64,000 nucleotides of DNA from DATEDA01 sp963789885 (GTDB lineage Bacteria; Pseudomonadota; Gammaproteobacteria; Burkholderiales; SG8-39). The DNA lies in NCBI GenBank assembly GCA_963789885.1, contig CAWBNB010000030.1, positions 62,001-126,000 on the forward strand. The letters run 5' to 3'. This document shows positions 26,730 through 35,359 of the stretch, piece after piece. Made by a program: the position numbers and the translations under genes. The notes beneath the pieces are model-generated. The model had not been told where the DNA came from. It searched no databases and was given only the letters and a program-made list of their open reading frames with translations. Position 1 is the first letter of the stretch, and the number at the start of each line of letters is the position of its first letter.

Positions 26730-28120
26730 GCGCGCTGTTCGGCAAACCGGTCTCGGTCGTGAACGTCGGTCTCGCGTCGTTCGCGGACGCGGTCGCCGAA
26801 GCGGGCTCGCCGGTCGCGCGGGTCGAATGGGCGCCGCCCGGCGGCGAGCCCGGCGCCGCTCGCTCGCTCGCCCGGCTCGTGGCTGATCCGGCGGTCGATG
26901 CCGCCAACAAAAAGGCGTTCGAGGCGTATGCCTCGGCCGACCCGGTGCTGGAAGGAATCGGCGTCGCGCGCGAGGCGCTGCCGGGGATGGGCGAGCGGAT
27001 GCTGCTCCACTCCGGGCCGCCGATCAGCTGGACACGGATGGGCGGTGCGATGCGCGGCGCGGTGATCGGCGCGTGCCTGCTCGAAGGCTGGGCGAAGGAC
27101 GCCGCCGCCGCGCGCGTCATGGCCGAGCGAGGCGAGATCGCGTTCGACCCGTGCCATCACCACGCCGCGGTCGGCCCGATGGCCGGGATCATCAGCCCCT
27201 CCATGCCGGTATGGATCCTGCGTAACCGGAAGCACGGCAATCTGTCGTTCAGCAACCTGAACGAGGGCCTCGGCAAGGTCCTCCGCTACGGCGCCAACAG
27301 CCCGGACGTGCTCGAGCGGCTGCGCTGGATGGGTGCGACGCTCGGACCCGTGCTCCGGCGCGGCCTGGAGGCGGGCGGACCGATCGAGCTGAAGCCGCTG
27401 ATCGCGCGCGCGCTGCACATGGGCGACGAGCTGCACAACCGCAACGTCGCGGCATCGAGCCTCTTCGTCAAGCGGATCGTCGCCGGCATCTTCAAGTCGG
27501 ACGCGCGGCTGCGCGACGCGGCCGCTGCGATCGAGTTCGCGAACGGCAACGACTTCTTCTTCCTCAACCTCGCGATGGCGGCGTGCAAGGGCATGCTCGA
27601 TGCGGCGCACGGGGTGCCGCGCTCGAGCATGGTGACGGTGATGGCGCGCAACGGCACGGAGTTCGGCATCCGCGTGAGCGGCTGCGGCGACCGGTGGTTC
27701 ACCGCGCCGGCGCTCGTCGCCGACGGGCTCTTCTTTCCCGGCTACGGCCGCGCCGACGCCGGCCCGGACATCGGGGACAGCGCGATCACCGAGACCGCCG
27801 GGCTCGGCGGCTTCGCGATGGCGGCGGCGCCCGCGATCGTCCAGTTCGTCGGCGGCACGCCGCAGACCGCGATCGCGAACACGCTCGAGATGGTGAACGT
27901 CACCATCGGCCGCAACATGGCGTTTACCCTGCCGACGCTCGAATTCGCCGGCACGCCGGCCGGGATCGACGTGCGCAAGGTGGTGGACACCGGCATCCGG
28001 CCGGTGATCAACACCGGGATCGCGCACAAGGAACCGGGCGTCGGTCAGATCGGCGCCGGCATCACGCACGCGCCGATGGCGTGCTTCACGCAGGCGCTCG
28101 CCGCGCTCGCTACACAATAG
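26726..28120 (+). CDS. DUF1116 (YlbE/AllG-like) protein, putative carbamoyltransferase subunit
   Basis: A 464-residue DUF1116 protein, homologous to E. coli YlbE (AllG), a subunit of oxamate transcarbamylase. Recognisable stretches are FDPCHHHAAVGPMAGIISPS, FANGNDFFFLNLAMAACK, TVMARNGTEFGIRVSG and GIAHKEPGVGQIGAGITHAP. The start is TTG at 26726, overlapping the fdrA TGA (TTGA) and read as Met; a Gly-rich purine stretch precedes it. No DUF2877 (YlbF/AllH) gene or carbamate kinase is seen in the window, so the complex here would have two components or a partner elsewhere. The frame is complete. Confidence 0.88.
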   Translation: MSALFGKPVSVVNVGLASFADAVAEAGSPVARVEWAPPGGEPGAARSLARLVADPAVDAANKKAFEAYASADPVLEGIGVAREALPGMGERMLLHSGPPISWTRMGGAMRGAVIGACLLEGWAKDAAAARVMAERGEIAFDPCHHHAAVGPMAGIISPSMPVWILRNRKHGNLSFSNLNEGLGKVLRYGANSPDVLERLRWMGATLGPVLRRGLEAGGPIELKPLIARALHMGDELHNRNVAASSLFVKRIVAGIFKSDARLRDAAAAIEFANGNDFFFLNLAMAACKGMLDAAHGVPRSSMVTVMARNGTEFGIRVSGCGDRWFTAPALVADGLFFPGYGRADAGPDIGDSAITETAGLGGFAMAAAPAIVQFVGGTPQTAIANTLEMVNVTIGRNMAFTLPTLEFAGTPAGIDVRKVVDTGIRPVINTGIAHKEPGVGQIGAGITHAPMACFTQALAALATQ

Positions 28121-28141
28121 GATCGTCACGGAGGAAGGACC

Positions 28142-29098
28142 ATGATCGCCAGACTGTTGGGAGCAATCGCCGTCGCGGCTGCCGCGCTGCCGGCGTGGGG
28201 GCAGGACAAGGTGAAGGTCGGGGTGTTCCCGGTCAGCTCGTCGCTGCCGGTGTTCGTCGCGCAGGACCGCGGGTTCTTCAAGGACGAGCGGATCGACGTC
28301 GAGATCATCCGGCTGATCGGCGGCCCGCCGAACGTCTCCGGCCTGATCACGAACCAGATCGACGCGTCGTCGGTCCTGGTCACGATCGAAGGCATGAACG
28401 CCAACCTGAAGAAGCCAGGCGTCGCGATGTACATCTCGGTGAACGGCCAGAACGCCCAGTACCAGATGGAGCAGTTCGTCGTCCGCCGCGGCGTGAACGC
28501 ACGCACGCTCGCCGACCTCAAGGGCAAGAAGATCATGTCGGCGCCCGGGCCGGCGAACGTCACGATGGCGAAGGCGGTGCTCGCCGCGGTCGGCCTGAAG
28601 GAGGGGGACTACACGCTCGACCAGCTCGACATGGGCCAGCACGTCAACGCGATGACCGCGGGCACGTTCGACGCCGGCTATACGCTCGAGCCGAACGCCG
28701 CCGTGATGCGCAAGAACGGCGTCGCGACGACGCTCGAGGCGGGCGTGATCGCGAAGTACATCCTCGGCGACCCGACCGCGAACGCCTGGGTCGGCGGCGG
28801 CGTGATCTCGACCGACTTCATGAAGAGCCGGCCGGACGTCGCGCGGCGCTACGCCGCAGCCTGGCTGAAGGCGATCGACTTCATCAACTCGAACCCGAAG
28901 GAGGCGCGGAAGTCGCTGGTGAAGAACACCTTCACGCCGGACGACGTCGTCGACACCGTGCCGCTCGTCAAGTTCACCCGGGTCAGCGATCTCACCAACA
29001 AGGACCGCATCGACTTCCAGACCTTCATCGACTACTCGACCCGTATCGGGACGCTGGAGGGGCGGGTGGACGTGAACCAGTACCTGGTGAAGTACTGA
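28142..29098 (+). CDS. ABC importer periplasmic binding protein (SsuA/THI5/NMT1 type)
   Basis: The 318-residue exported protein has a signal peptide ending near AWGQ, then VKVGVFPVSSSLPVFVAQDR and GFFKDERIDVEI, the usual NMT1/SsuA N-terminus. LADLKGKKIMSAPGPAN and VVRRGVN are also typical. Members bind sulfonates, nitrate, or pyrimidines such as the thiamine precursor. GGAGGAAGG lies 6 bases before ATG 28142. It completes the importer with the ATPase and permease, although fdrA and the DUF1116 gene separate it from them. This implies that one operon couples uptake and breakdown. Confidence 0.93.
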   Translation: MIARLLGAIAVAAAALPAWGQDKVKVGVFPVSSSLPVFVAQDRGFFKDERIDVEIIRLIGGPPNVSGLITNQIDASSVLVTIEGMNANLKKPGVAMYISVNGQNAQYQMEQFVVRRGVNARTLADLKGKKIMSAPGPANVTMAKAVLAAVGLKEGDYTLDQLDMGQHVNAMTAGTFDAGYTLEPNAAVMRKNGVATTLEAGVIAKYILGDPTANAWVGGGVISTDFMKSRPDVARRYAAAWLKAIDFINSNPKEARKSLVKNTFTPDDVVDTVPLVKFTRVSDLTNKDRIDFQTFIDYSTRIGTLEGRVDVNQYLVKY

Positions 29099-29099
29099 G

Positions 29100-30517
29100 A
29101 TGTCCGACGCGGCGCTGAACCGCCTGCCGGCGCGCGAGCTCGCGCGGCTCGTGCGCGAGAAGCGCGCAAGTCCGGTCGAGGTATTGGAGGCGCATCTCGC
29201 GGCGATCGAGCGGGTGAACCCGAAGGTCAACGCGGTGGTGACCATCGCCGCGGATTCCGCCCGCGCCGCGGCGCGCGCGGTCCAAGCAGCGGTCATGCGT
29301 GGGGATGCGCTGCCCCCGCTCGCCGGCGTGCCCGTCGGCATCAAGGACATCACGCCGACTGCGGGCATCCGCACCACGTGGGGTTCGACGCTCTACGCCG
29401 ATCACGTCCCGACCGAGGATGCCGAGGTCGTGGTGCGCCTGAAGCGCGCCGGCTGCATCGTCATCGGCAAGACGAATACGCCCGAGTTCGCCGCCGGCGG
29501 CAACACGGTGAACAAGCTGTTCGGCGCGACGCGCAACCCGTGGGACCTGCGCCTCTCGGCGAGCGGTTCGACCGGCGGGGGCGCGGCAGGTCTCGCTGCG
29601 GCGATGATGCCGCTCGCGGAAGGCTCGGACTTCGGCGGCAGCCTGCGGACGCCGGCGTCGTTCTGCGGCGTCGTCGGCCTGCGGACGACCGCCGGCCTGG
29701 TCGCGCGGCACCCGATGACCCTGCCATGGCACGATCAGAGCGTCGCCGGCCCGATGGCGCGCGACGCCGAGGACTGCGCGCTGATGCTGGATGCGATGAC
29801 CGGGCTTTCGCCGAAAGCTCCGCTCTCGGTACCGCCGACCTGGGCGAGTGCGCACGAGATCGTCGCCCGCGCCGAAAACCTCCGCGGCGTGCGGATCGCC
29901 TACGCAGCGGAGCTCGGCCGCACCGGCGTCGACCCCGAGGTGGCGCGCCTGTGCCGGGACGCCGCGCTGGGGTTGCAGCGGCATGGCGCTGCCGTCGAGG
30001 AGATCGCGGTCGACTTCTCCGACGGCCGCGACGCGTTCATCACGTTGCGCGGCGAAGCCATGGTCGGCAACCACCTCGCCCGCATCGACAAGCTCGATGT
30101 GCTCGACCCCAATCTGGCGGGGAACATCCGGCTGGGGCTCCAGGTGAAGGTCGGCGACATCGCGCGCGCCGAGCACAAGCGCGCCGAGATCTGGCATCGG
30201 TGGCGCCTCCTGTTCGAGCGCTTCGACCTGGTGCTGACGCCGACCTCACCGGTCTCGCCGTTCCCGGTCGAGCAGAACTACCCGTTCGAGATCGCCGGGA
30301 AGAAGCTGGAAAGCTACATCGACTGGGTGGCGCAGACGTTCCTCGTCTCGCTTGCCGCGCTGCCGGCGGCGAGCGTGCCGGCTGGGCTTTCGCCGCGTCC
30401 GGGCTGCCGGTCGGCCTGCAGATCGTCGGCCCGCGTTTCTCGGAGCCGCAGCTTCTCGGGTGCGCGAAGCTCGTCGGCCGCGACCGGCCGCTCGGCTGGG
30501 CCCCGTACGCGGGGTAG
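29100..30517 (+). CDS. Amidase signature family enzyme, frameshifted near 30380
   Basis: Amidase-signature hydrolase of about 472 residues with the Ser-cisSer-Lys triad. Lys82 is in VGIKDI, Ser157 in the Gly/Ser loop (GSTGGGAAG, with Thr in place of the usual second Ser), and nucleophile Ser181 in GSDFGGSLRTPASFCGVVG. Near 30380 the frame shifts: the expected end (AASGLPVGLQIVGPRFSEPQ and onward) is read in another frame to the TAG at 30517. ATG 29100 is two bases from the binding-protein stop, so it ends the long operon. Hydrolysis of malonamate, or of another amide released by the upstream enzymes, is inferred. Confidence 0.88.
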
Positions 30518-30548
30518 CGCTGGCGCGGATGGTCCTGAGCGTCCGTGG

Positions 30549-31584
30549 CTAGCGGTTGAGTCGGTTGCGCGTTTCCTCGAGCTGCCGCGCGAGCTGACTG
30601 GCGACGAGGTTGCGCCCGATCGAACGGCGTACCGACGAGCCCATGCCGGTGACTTGGTCGGTGAACGTGTGGTTCACCGCGAAGACCAGCGACGCATCGG
30701 CGTAAGGAATCACGCCGACCAGGGTCAGCATCGAGTTGTATTCACTTGACGCGTAGAAGTGGAGGTCCGCACCCAGCGCCGACGCCGCGCCGCGGGTGCG
30801 CAGCTCCGCCGACAACACGAGCACCTGCTCGCGCTCGACGCTGCGCTCCATCCAGTAGTAGCTGCACTCGGGACCGGGCGCGGCGAGCTGTTCGAGGACG
30901 CCCGGGAAGGCGTCCCGCACGAACGACAGGCTGGCGAGCGCGCTGCGCAGCTCGACGCGCGGATCGACGATCTGGCCGTTCTCGCGCAGGTACGGCTCCA
31001 CGCCGCCGACGCCGCGCGCGGCGTACGTGCGCAGCCGCGCGCCGAGGATCTCGGCCAGGACAGCGCGCGCGCGGCCGGCGAGGTCGGACGCCGCCGGGTT
31101 GAGCCGCGCCAGCCGATCGCCTTCGGCGACGCTCAGATTCAGATAGCGCCGCGGCGCCTTGACGAGCTCGTCGATGCGCTTCGACGTCGGGCAGCGGTAG
31201 CTCCGCGAACGCGGGGCCGTCGCTGGCACCGGGTCGCAGCGCCTGGTAGCGCTTCACCTGATGAACCAGGAGAAAGGTCTCGGAGTGCAGGAACGCGTCG
31301 ACCACCGCCGACGCCTCTTTCCCGCGCACGAGCAGCATGGCGCCGGACGCGACGATCTCGCCCGCGAGCTTCTCCTGGCTCGGCACGCCGTTGTGTACGA
31401 CCGCACCCTTCTCGAGGTCGGGCAGACGCTTGGTCGGGTCGAGGCCAAGGTATCGCATCAGCTCGCCCGTGAAGCGCGTGCCGTCGCCGACTTGACCCGA
31501 TGCGTACGGGGCCGCGAGGAGGACGAGCGAGAGCGCAAGCAAGGCGCAGCGCAAGATACGGTAGATCGGCATCCGCGAGAGCAT
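30549..31584 (-). CDS. Exported protein of unknown function, one frameshift near 31185
   Basis: ATG 31584 (or 31572) opens a signal peptide (LRCALLALSLVLLAAPYASG). A domain with LMRYLGLDPTKRLPDLEKG and ASAVVDAFLHSETFLLVHQV follows. Around 31185 an extra base shifts the frame. The continuation, RIDELVKAPRRYLNLSVAEG then YASSEYNSMLTLVGVIPYAD, reaches the stop at 30549. The two parts together make one protein of about 345 residues, secreted or periplasmic. The family was not recognised. It converges with the amidase gene. Confidence 0.6.
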
Positions 31585-31615
31585 ACGCGGCCTTGACGCT
31601 CGCGATGTTGCGACG

Positions 31616-31757
31616 ATGGATTGGCCGATGCGCGAAGTCGGCGACGAATCGCTCCTCGACGCCTATTCCCGGGCGGTGATCGGCGCGGTCGAGGCCATCC
31701 GGCCCTCGGTGGTCCACGCAGTGGGTCGTCGGCACCCGTTGAAGGAAGCGCCGCTCA
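31616..31757 (+). pseudogene. N-terminal stub of an HtrA-like trypsin-type protease
   Basis: From ATG 31616 the frame reads DESLLDAYSRAVIGAVEAIR then PSVVHAV. This closely resembles the extreme N-terminus of S1C/HtrA-type proteases, where an LDAYSRAV-VxPSVV pattern precedes the first strand. After about 45 residues the similarity stops and the frame becomes antisense to the CoA-transferase gene. No catalytic His, Asp or Ser region follows. It looks like a truncated remnant. Confidence 0.45.
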
Positions 31758-32936
31758 TTACACTGCCCCGCGCTCGCGCAGCCGCGCGATCGCGCCGTCG
31801 TCGTAGCCGAGCTCGCCGAGCACCGCCGCGGTGTCCGCGCCGAGATCGGGCGGCGGCCGATGGATGCGGCACGGATCGTCGGTGAACTTGATCGGGAAGC
31901 CGAGCACGTCGAGCGGTCCGCACCGCGGATGCTCGATGGCGAGCCGCATGCGCTGGTGGCGCGTCTGCGGATCGTCGAATACCTCGGCGACGTTCAGCAC
32001 CCGCCCGCACGGGATCCCCGCGTCGTTCAGCACGCGGATCCAGTGCGCGACCGGCTGCGTGCGGGTGCGCTCGTTGACCGCGGCGTTGATCGTCGCCCGG
32101 TTCGCGAAGCGCAGTTCGTTCGTGCGGAATTCCGGACGGTCCTTCAGCTGTTCGAGGTCGAGGACCGCGAGCAGCTTGAGGTAGAAGGTATCGTTGCTCG
32201 GCGCGATCGCGACCTCTCCGTCGGCGGCCTCGAAGAGACCGTAGGGCGAGGCGAGCGCGTGGTCGTTGCCGGTCCGCAGCGGCAGCTCGCCGGTGGCGAA
32301 CCAGTTGGTCGCGAGGAAGGCGAGCATGCTGGTCATGCCGTCGGTGAGGGCGGTCGTGACCTCCTCGCCCTGTCCGGTGCGGCTCCGCCGCACGAGCGCC
32401 GCGAGGATGCCCATCGCGGCGTACGCGCCGGCAACCAGGTCGGAGATCGGGGGCGCCGCGCGCATCGGCGGGCCGTCGGCGTCGCCGTTGACGGCCATGA
32501 AGCCGCTCATGGCCTGCGCGATGAAGTCGAACGACGGTCGCGCGGCGTACGGGCCGTCGAGCCCGAAACCGGTGACGTTGCAGCTGACGATGTCCGGCTT
32601 GATCGAGCGCAGCGCGTCGCGGCCGAACCCCATCCGGTCCATCACGCCGGGCCGATAGTTGTTGACCACGACGTCGGCCCGCCCGAGGAGCCGGCGCAGG
32701 ACCTCCTTCCCTTCGTCGGTGCGGAGATCGAGCGTGATCGAGCGCTTGTTGCGGTTGAAGGTGGCGAAGTAGAGCGAGTAGCCGTTGCGCGCCGCGCCCT
32801 GCTTGCGCACCGGGTCGCCCGCCCCGGGCTCTTCCACCTTGATGACCTCGGCGCCCATGTCGGCGAGGAACATCGAGCAGAACGGCCCGGCGACGATGCG
32901 CGTCAGGTCGACGACGCGGATGCCTTCGAGCTGCAT
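31758..32936 (-). CDS. Class III (CaiB/BaiF) CoA-transferase
   Basis: The 392-residue protein begins QLEGIRVVDLTRIVAGPFCS, the typical family N-terminus, followed by ADMGAEVIKVEEPGAGD. FNRNKRSITLDLRTDEGKEV and NYRPGVMDRMGFG are also standard. The Asp in PPISDLVAGAYAAMGILAAL is the likely covalent CoA-ester residue. These enzymes move CoA between carboxylic acids in peroxide-independent catabolism. It is the last gene of a minus-strand operon with a Bug receptor, a ferredoxin, a P450 and an alpha/beta hydrolase, suggesting activation of an acid made by the P450. The substrate is unknown. Confidence 0.94.
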   Translation of the reverse strand: MQLEGIRVVDLTRIVAGPFCSMFLADMGAEVIKVEEPGAGDPVRKQGAARNGYSLYFATFNRNKRSITLDLRTDEGKEVLRRLLGRADVVVNNYRPGVMDRMGFGRDALRSIKPDIVSCNVTGFGLDGPYAARPSFDFIAQAMSGFMAVNGDADGPPMRAAPPISDLVAGAYAAMGILAALVRRSRTGQGEEVTTALTDGMTSMLAFLATNWFATGELPLRTGNDHALASPYGLFEAADGEVAIAPSNDTFYLKLLAVLDLEQLKDRPEFRTNELRFANRATINAAVNERTRTQPVAHWIRVLNDAGIPCGRVLNVAEVFDDPQTRHQRMRLAIEHPRCGPLDVLGFPIKFTDDPCRIHRPPPDLGADTAAVLGELGYDDGAIARLRERGAV

Positions 32937-32954
32937 TCGTCGCGCGCGGTGAGG

Positions 32955-33941
32955 CTATTCGAGCTTGACGCCCGACTCCCGCACGATGCGGCCCCAGTGC
33001 TCGTAGTCCTTGCGCACGAACGCCGCGAACTCGTCGATGCCGCCGCCGGCCGGCGCGACGCCCTGCGCGTTCATCTTCTCGATGACGTCCGGCGCCTGGA
33101 GCACCTTGTTCACCTCGGCGTTGAGCCGCTCGACGATTGGCCGCGGCGTCCCCGCCGGCGCGAAGAGCCCGAGCCAGATGATCACGTCGACGCTCGGCTG
33201 TCCGGATTCGGCGAAGGTCGGCGTCGACGGTAGCGCGGGCGAGCGCTTCCCGGAGGTGACGGCGACCGCGTTGAGCTTGCCGCTCTTCACGAGGTTGAGC
33301 ACCGACGCGACCGACATGATCGCGACGTCGACCTGCCCGCCCATGACGTCGGCGAGCGCCGGCGCCGCGCCCTTGTAGGGGACCTGCAGCAGCCGTAACC
33401 CGGCGGCGCGCTGGAGCTGCTCGCCGAAGAGATGGCCGAGCGACCCGTTGCCGGCGGTGGCCCAGCGGACTCCTTCGGCCGTCTTGCCCTGGGCGATCAG
33501 GTCCTGGGGGCGCGCGAGGCGCGACTGCGCCGCGCTCACCACCGCGAGCGGCGTGACCGAGACCTGCACGATCGGCGCGAAACTCTTCACCGTGTCGTAG
33601 CCGACGTTCGCATAGAGCCAGGGCCCGAGCATGATGTTGTCGGACTGGCCCATCACGATGGTGTAGCCGTCGGGCGGCGACTTCGCCGCCAGCTCGAGCG
33701 CGATGTTGCCCGACGCGCCCGGCCGGTTCTCGAGCACGACCGTCCACTTGAGCGTCTCGGCCAGCTTGTTGCCGACCACGCGCGACACGAAGTCGGTGCC
33801 GCCGCCCGGCGGAAACGGGATCAGCAGGCGGATCGGGCGCGTGGGGTAGTCCTGCGCGCCGGCGCCGGCCATCAGCGCGGCGAGCGCCAGCGCGGCGATC
33901 CCGCGGATGAGGTTCGTCTTCAGGTGCGTCGCGTCGGTCAT
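32955..33941 (-). CDS. Bug/TctC-type periplasmic solute receptor
   Basis: The 329-residue protein has a signal peptide (ALALAALMAGAGAQ) and then DYPTRPIRLLIPFPPGGGTD, ENRPGASGNIALELAAKSPP and DGYTIVMGQ, all diagnostic of the Bordetella-uptake-gene receptor family. These bind carboxylates, nicotinate and similar ligands; no TctA/TctB membrane genes are nearby, so it is an orphan receptor. ATG 33941 overlaps the ferredoxin stop (ATGA) and has CGAGGAG upstream. The operon position suggests that it binds a substrate of the P450/CoA-transferase pathway. Confidence 0.94.
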   Translation of the reverse strand: MTDATHLKTNLIRGIAALALAALMAGAGAQDYPTRPIRLLIPFPPGGGTDFVSRVVGNKLAETLKWTVVLENRPGASGNIALELAAKSPPDGYTIVMGQSDNIMLGPWLYANVGYDTVKSFAPIVQVSVTPLAVVSAAQSRLARPQDLIAQGKTAEGVRWATAGNGSLGHLFGEQLQRAAGLRLLQVPYKGAAPALADVMGGQVDVAIMSVASVLNLVKSGKLNAVAVTSGKRSPALPSTPTFAESGQPSVDVIIWLGLFAPAGTPRPIVERLNAEVNKVLQAPDVIEKMNAQGVAPAGGGIDEFAAFVRKDYEHWGRIVRESGVKLE

Positions 33942-34135
33942 GGCTCCTCGATTCGAATGGCCTGCGCTGGACAGTGTCGTGCGGCCTTCCGCACGGCGGG
34001 TACGAGCCGGTCGTCCGGCTGCGTCATGCGCAGGACGACGATGCCGTCCTCCTCGCGCTGGTCGAACACCTCGGGTACCGAGCGCGCGCACTGCCCGGAT
34101 CCCACGCAGCGCTGCTGGTCGATGCGCACCTTCAT
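33938..34135 (-). CDS. Small [3Fe-4S]-type ferredoxin
   Basis: A 65-residue ferredoxin starting at ATG 34135 (GGGAAG just upstream). The cluster ligands are the Cys residues in RCVGSGQCARSVPEVF and in RHCPAQAI. The usual second Cys of a 4Fe-4S site is replaced, as in the [3Fe-4S] ferredoxins that feed bacterial P450s. It lies 10 bases after the P450 stop. No ferredoxin reductase gene is seen in the window. Confidence 0.92.
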   Translation of the reverse strand: MKVRIDQQRCVGSGQCARSVPEVFDQREEDGIVVLRMTQPDDRLVPAVRKAARHCPAQAIRIEEP

Positions 34136-34145
34136 CTTCGCTTCC

Positions 34146-35348
34146 CTACCAGGCAACCGGCAGATTATGCACGCCGTAGATCTGCATATCGTCCTTGAAG
34201 CGGACCTCGTCGAGCGGTGCCGCGAGCCGGAGCGCGGGCAGCCGGCGGAGGAGCGCGGGATAGATCACCTGCAGCTCGTAGCGTGCCAGGGTCTGCCCGA
34301 GGCACTGGTGGATGCCGTAGCCGAAGGTGAGATGGTCGGAGGCGTCGCGCCCGAAATCGAGCCGGTCGGGATCGGCGAAAACGCGCTCGTCGCGGTTGGC
34401 GGAGGCGAGCAGCAGGAACAACCCGTCGCCCTTGCGCACCGTCACCCCGCCGATCTCGAGGTCCTCGAGCGCGACGCGCCGCGGCGAGAACTGCACCGGC
34501 GTGACGTATCGCAGCAACTCCTCGACCGCCGCGTCGACCGAGTCGGGGTGCTCCTGGAGCCGGCGCCGCAGGCCGTCGTCGCGCAGGACGAGCAGCATGC
34601 CCATGCCGATCATGTTGGTGGTGGTGTCGTGGCCCGCGCGCAGGATCATGGCACCGATCTCGGCGAAATCGTCCCGACTGAGCAGGCCGGGCTTCACGTG
34701 CGATTGGATCACGCGGCTCGTCAGGTCGTCGCCCGGTGCCGCTTCCTTGGCGTCGATCAGCCGGCGGAAGTAGGCGGCGAGCGCACGCGCCTTCTCGAGC
34801 GCTTCCGCCGGCGTCTGCGTGAGCCCGTGCCGCCCCACCGCGCAGTCGATGATGAAGCGGTGATCCTCGTAGGGCGAGCCGATCAGCTCGGACATCACGA
34901 GCGACGGAAACTTGACCGCGAGCGTGGCGGCCAGGTCGGCGGGCGGGCCGTGCGCGACGAGCTCGTCGATCACGCCTTCCGCGATCGCCGCGATCCGGGG
35001 TTTGAGCCCCAACATCCGCCGCACGCTGAACTCGCGAGTGAACATGCGCCGGTAGTGGTCGTGCGCCGGGTTGTCCATGCCGACGAACGCGCGCTCGTTG
35101 CGATCGACCGTGACGCGTGCCTCGGTGACGGTCGGAAAGTCGGGATGCGCCATCGCGCCGCTGAAACGGCGGTCGTCCGTCAGCACCGCACGGATCTCCT
35201 CGTGGCGCGTCACCAGCCAGGCGCGCCGGCCGTTCCAGAGCGTCACTGCGCAGAGCGGGCCTGCCGCGCGCGCGCGGGCGTAGAGGGACGGCGGGTCGAA
35301 CGGGCATTCGCGCCGGAACGGAAAGCGCGGCGCATCGGGCGGGGACAT
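34146..35348 (-). CDS. Cytochrome P450
   Basis: The 400-residue soluble P450 has the I-helix oxygen-activation motif LRAGHDTTTNMIG, the ExxR motif EELLRYVTP, and the haem-ligand loop FGYGIHQCLGQTLARYEL with the axial Cys. Length and motifs fit bacterial class I enzymes such as the CYP105/107/109 kind. ATG 35348 gives the normal short N-terminus (PPDAPRFPFRRECPFDPP). Electrons presumably come from the adjacent ferredoxin. The hydroxylated substrate is unknown; the CoA-transferase and Bug receptor point to an organic acid, lipid or terpenoid. Confidence 0.95.
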   Translation of the reverse strand: MSPPDAPRFPFRRECPFDPPSLYARARAAGPLCAVTLWNGRRAWLVTRHEEIRAVLTDDRRFSGAMAHPDFPTVTEARVTVDRNERAFVGMDNPAHDHYRRMFTREFSVRRMLGLKPRIAAIAEGVIDELVAHGPPADLAATLAVKFPSLVMSELIGSPYEDHRFIIDCAVGRHGLTQTPAEALEKARALAAYFRRLIDAKEAAPGDDLTSRVIQSHVKPGLLSRDDFAEIGAMILRAGHDTTTNMIGMGMLLVLRDDGLRRRLQEHPDSVDAAVEELLRYVTPVQFSPRRVALEDLEIGGVTVRKGDGLFLLLASANRDERVFADPDRLDFGRDASDHLTFGYGIHQCLGQTLARYELQVIYPALLRRLPALRLAAPLDEVRFKDDMQIYGVHNLPVAW

Positions 35349-35359
35349 TTCCACGGGGG

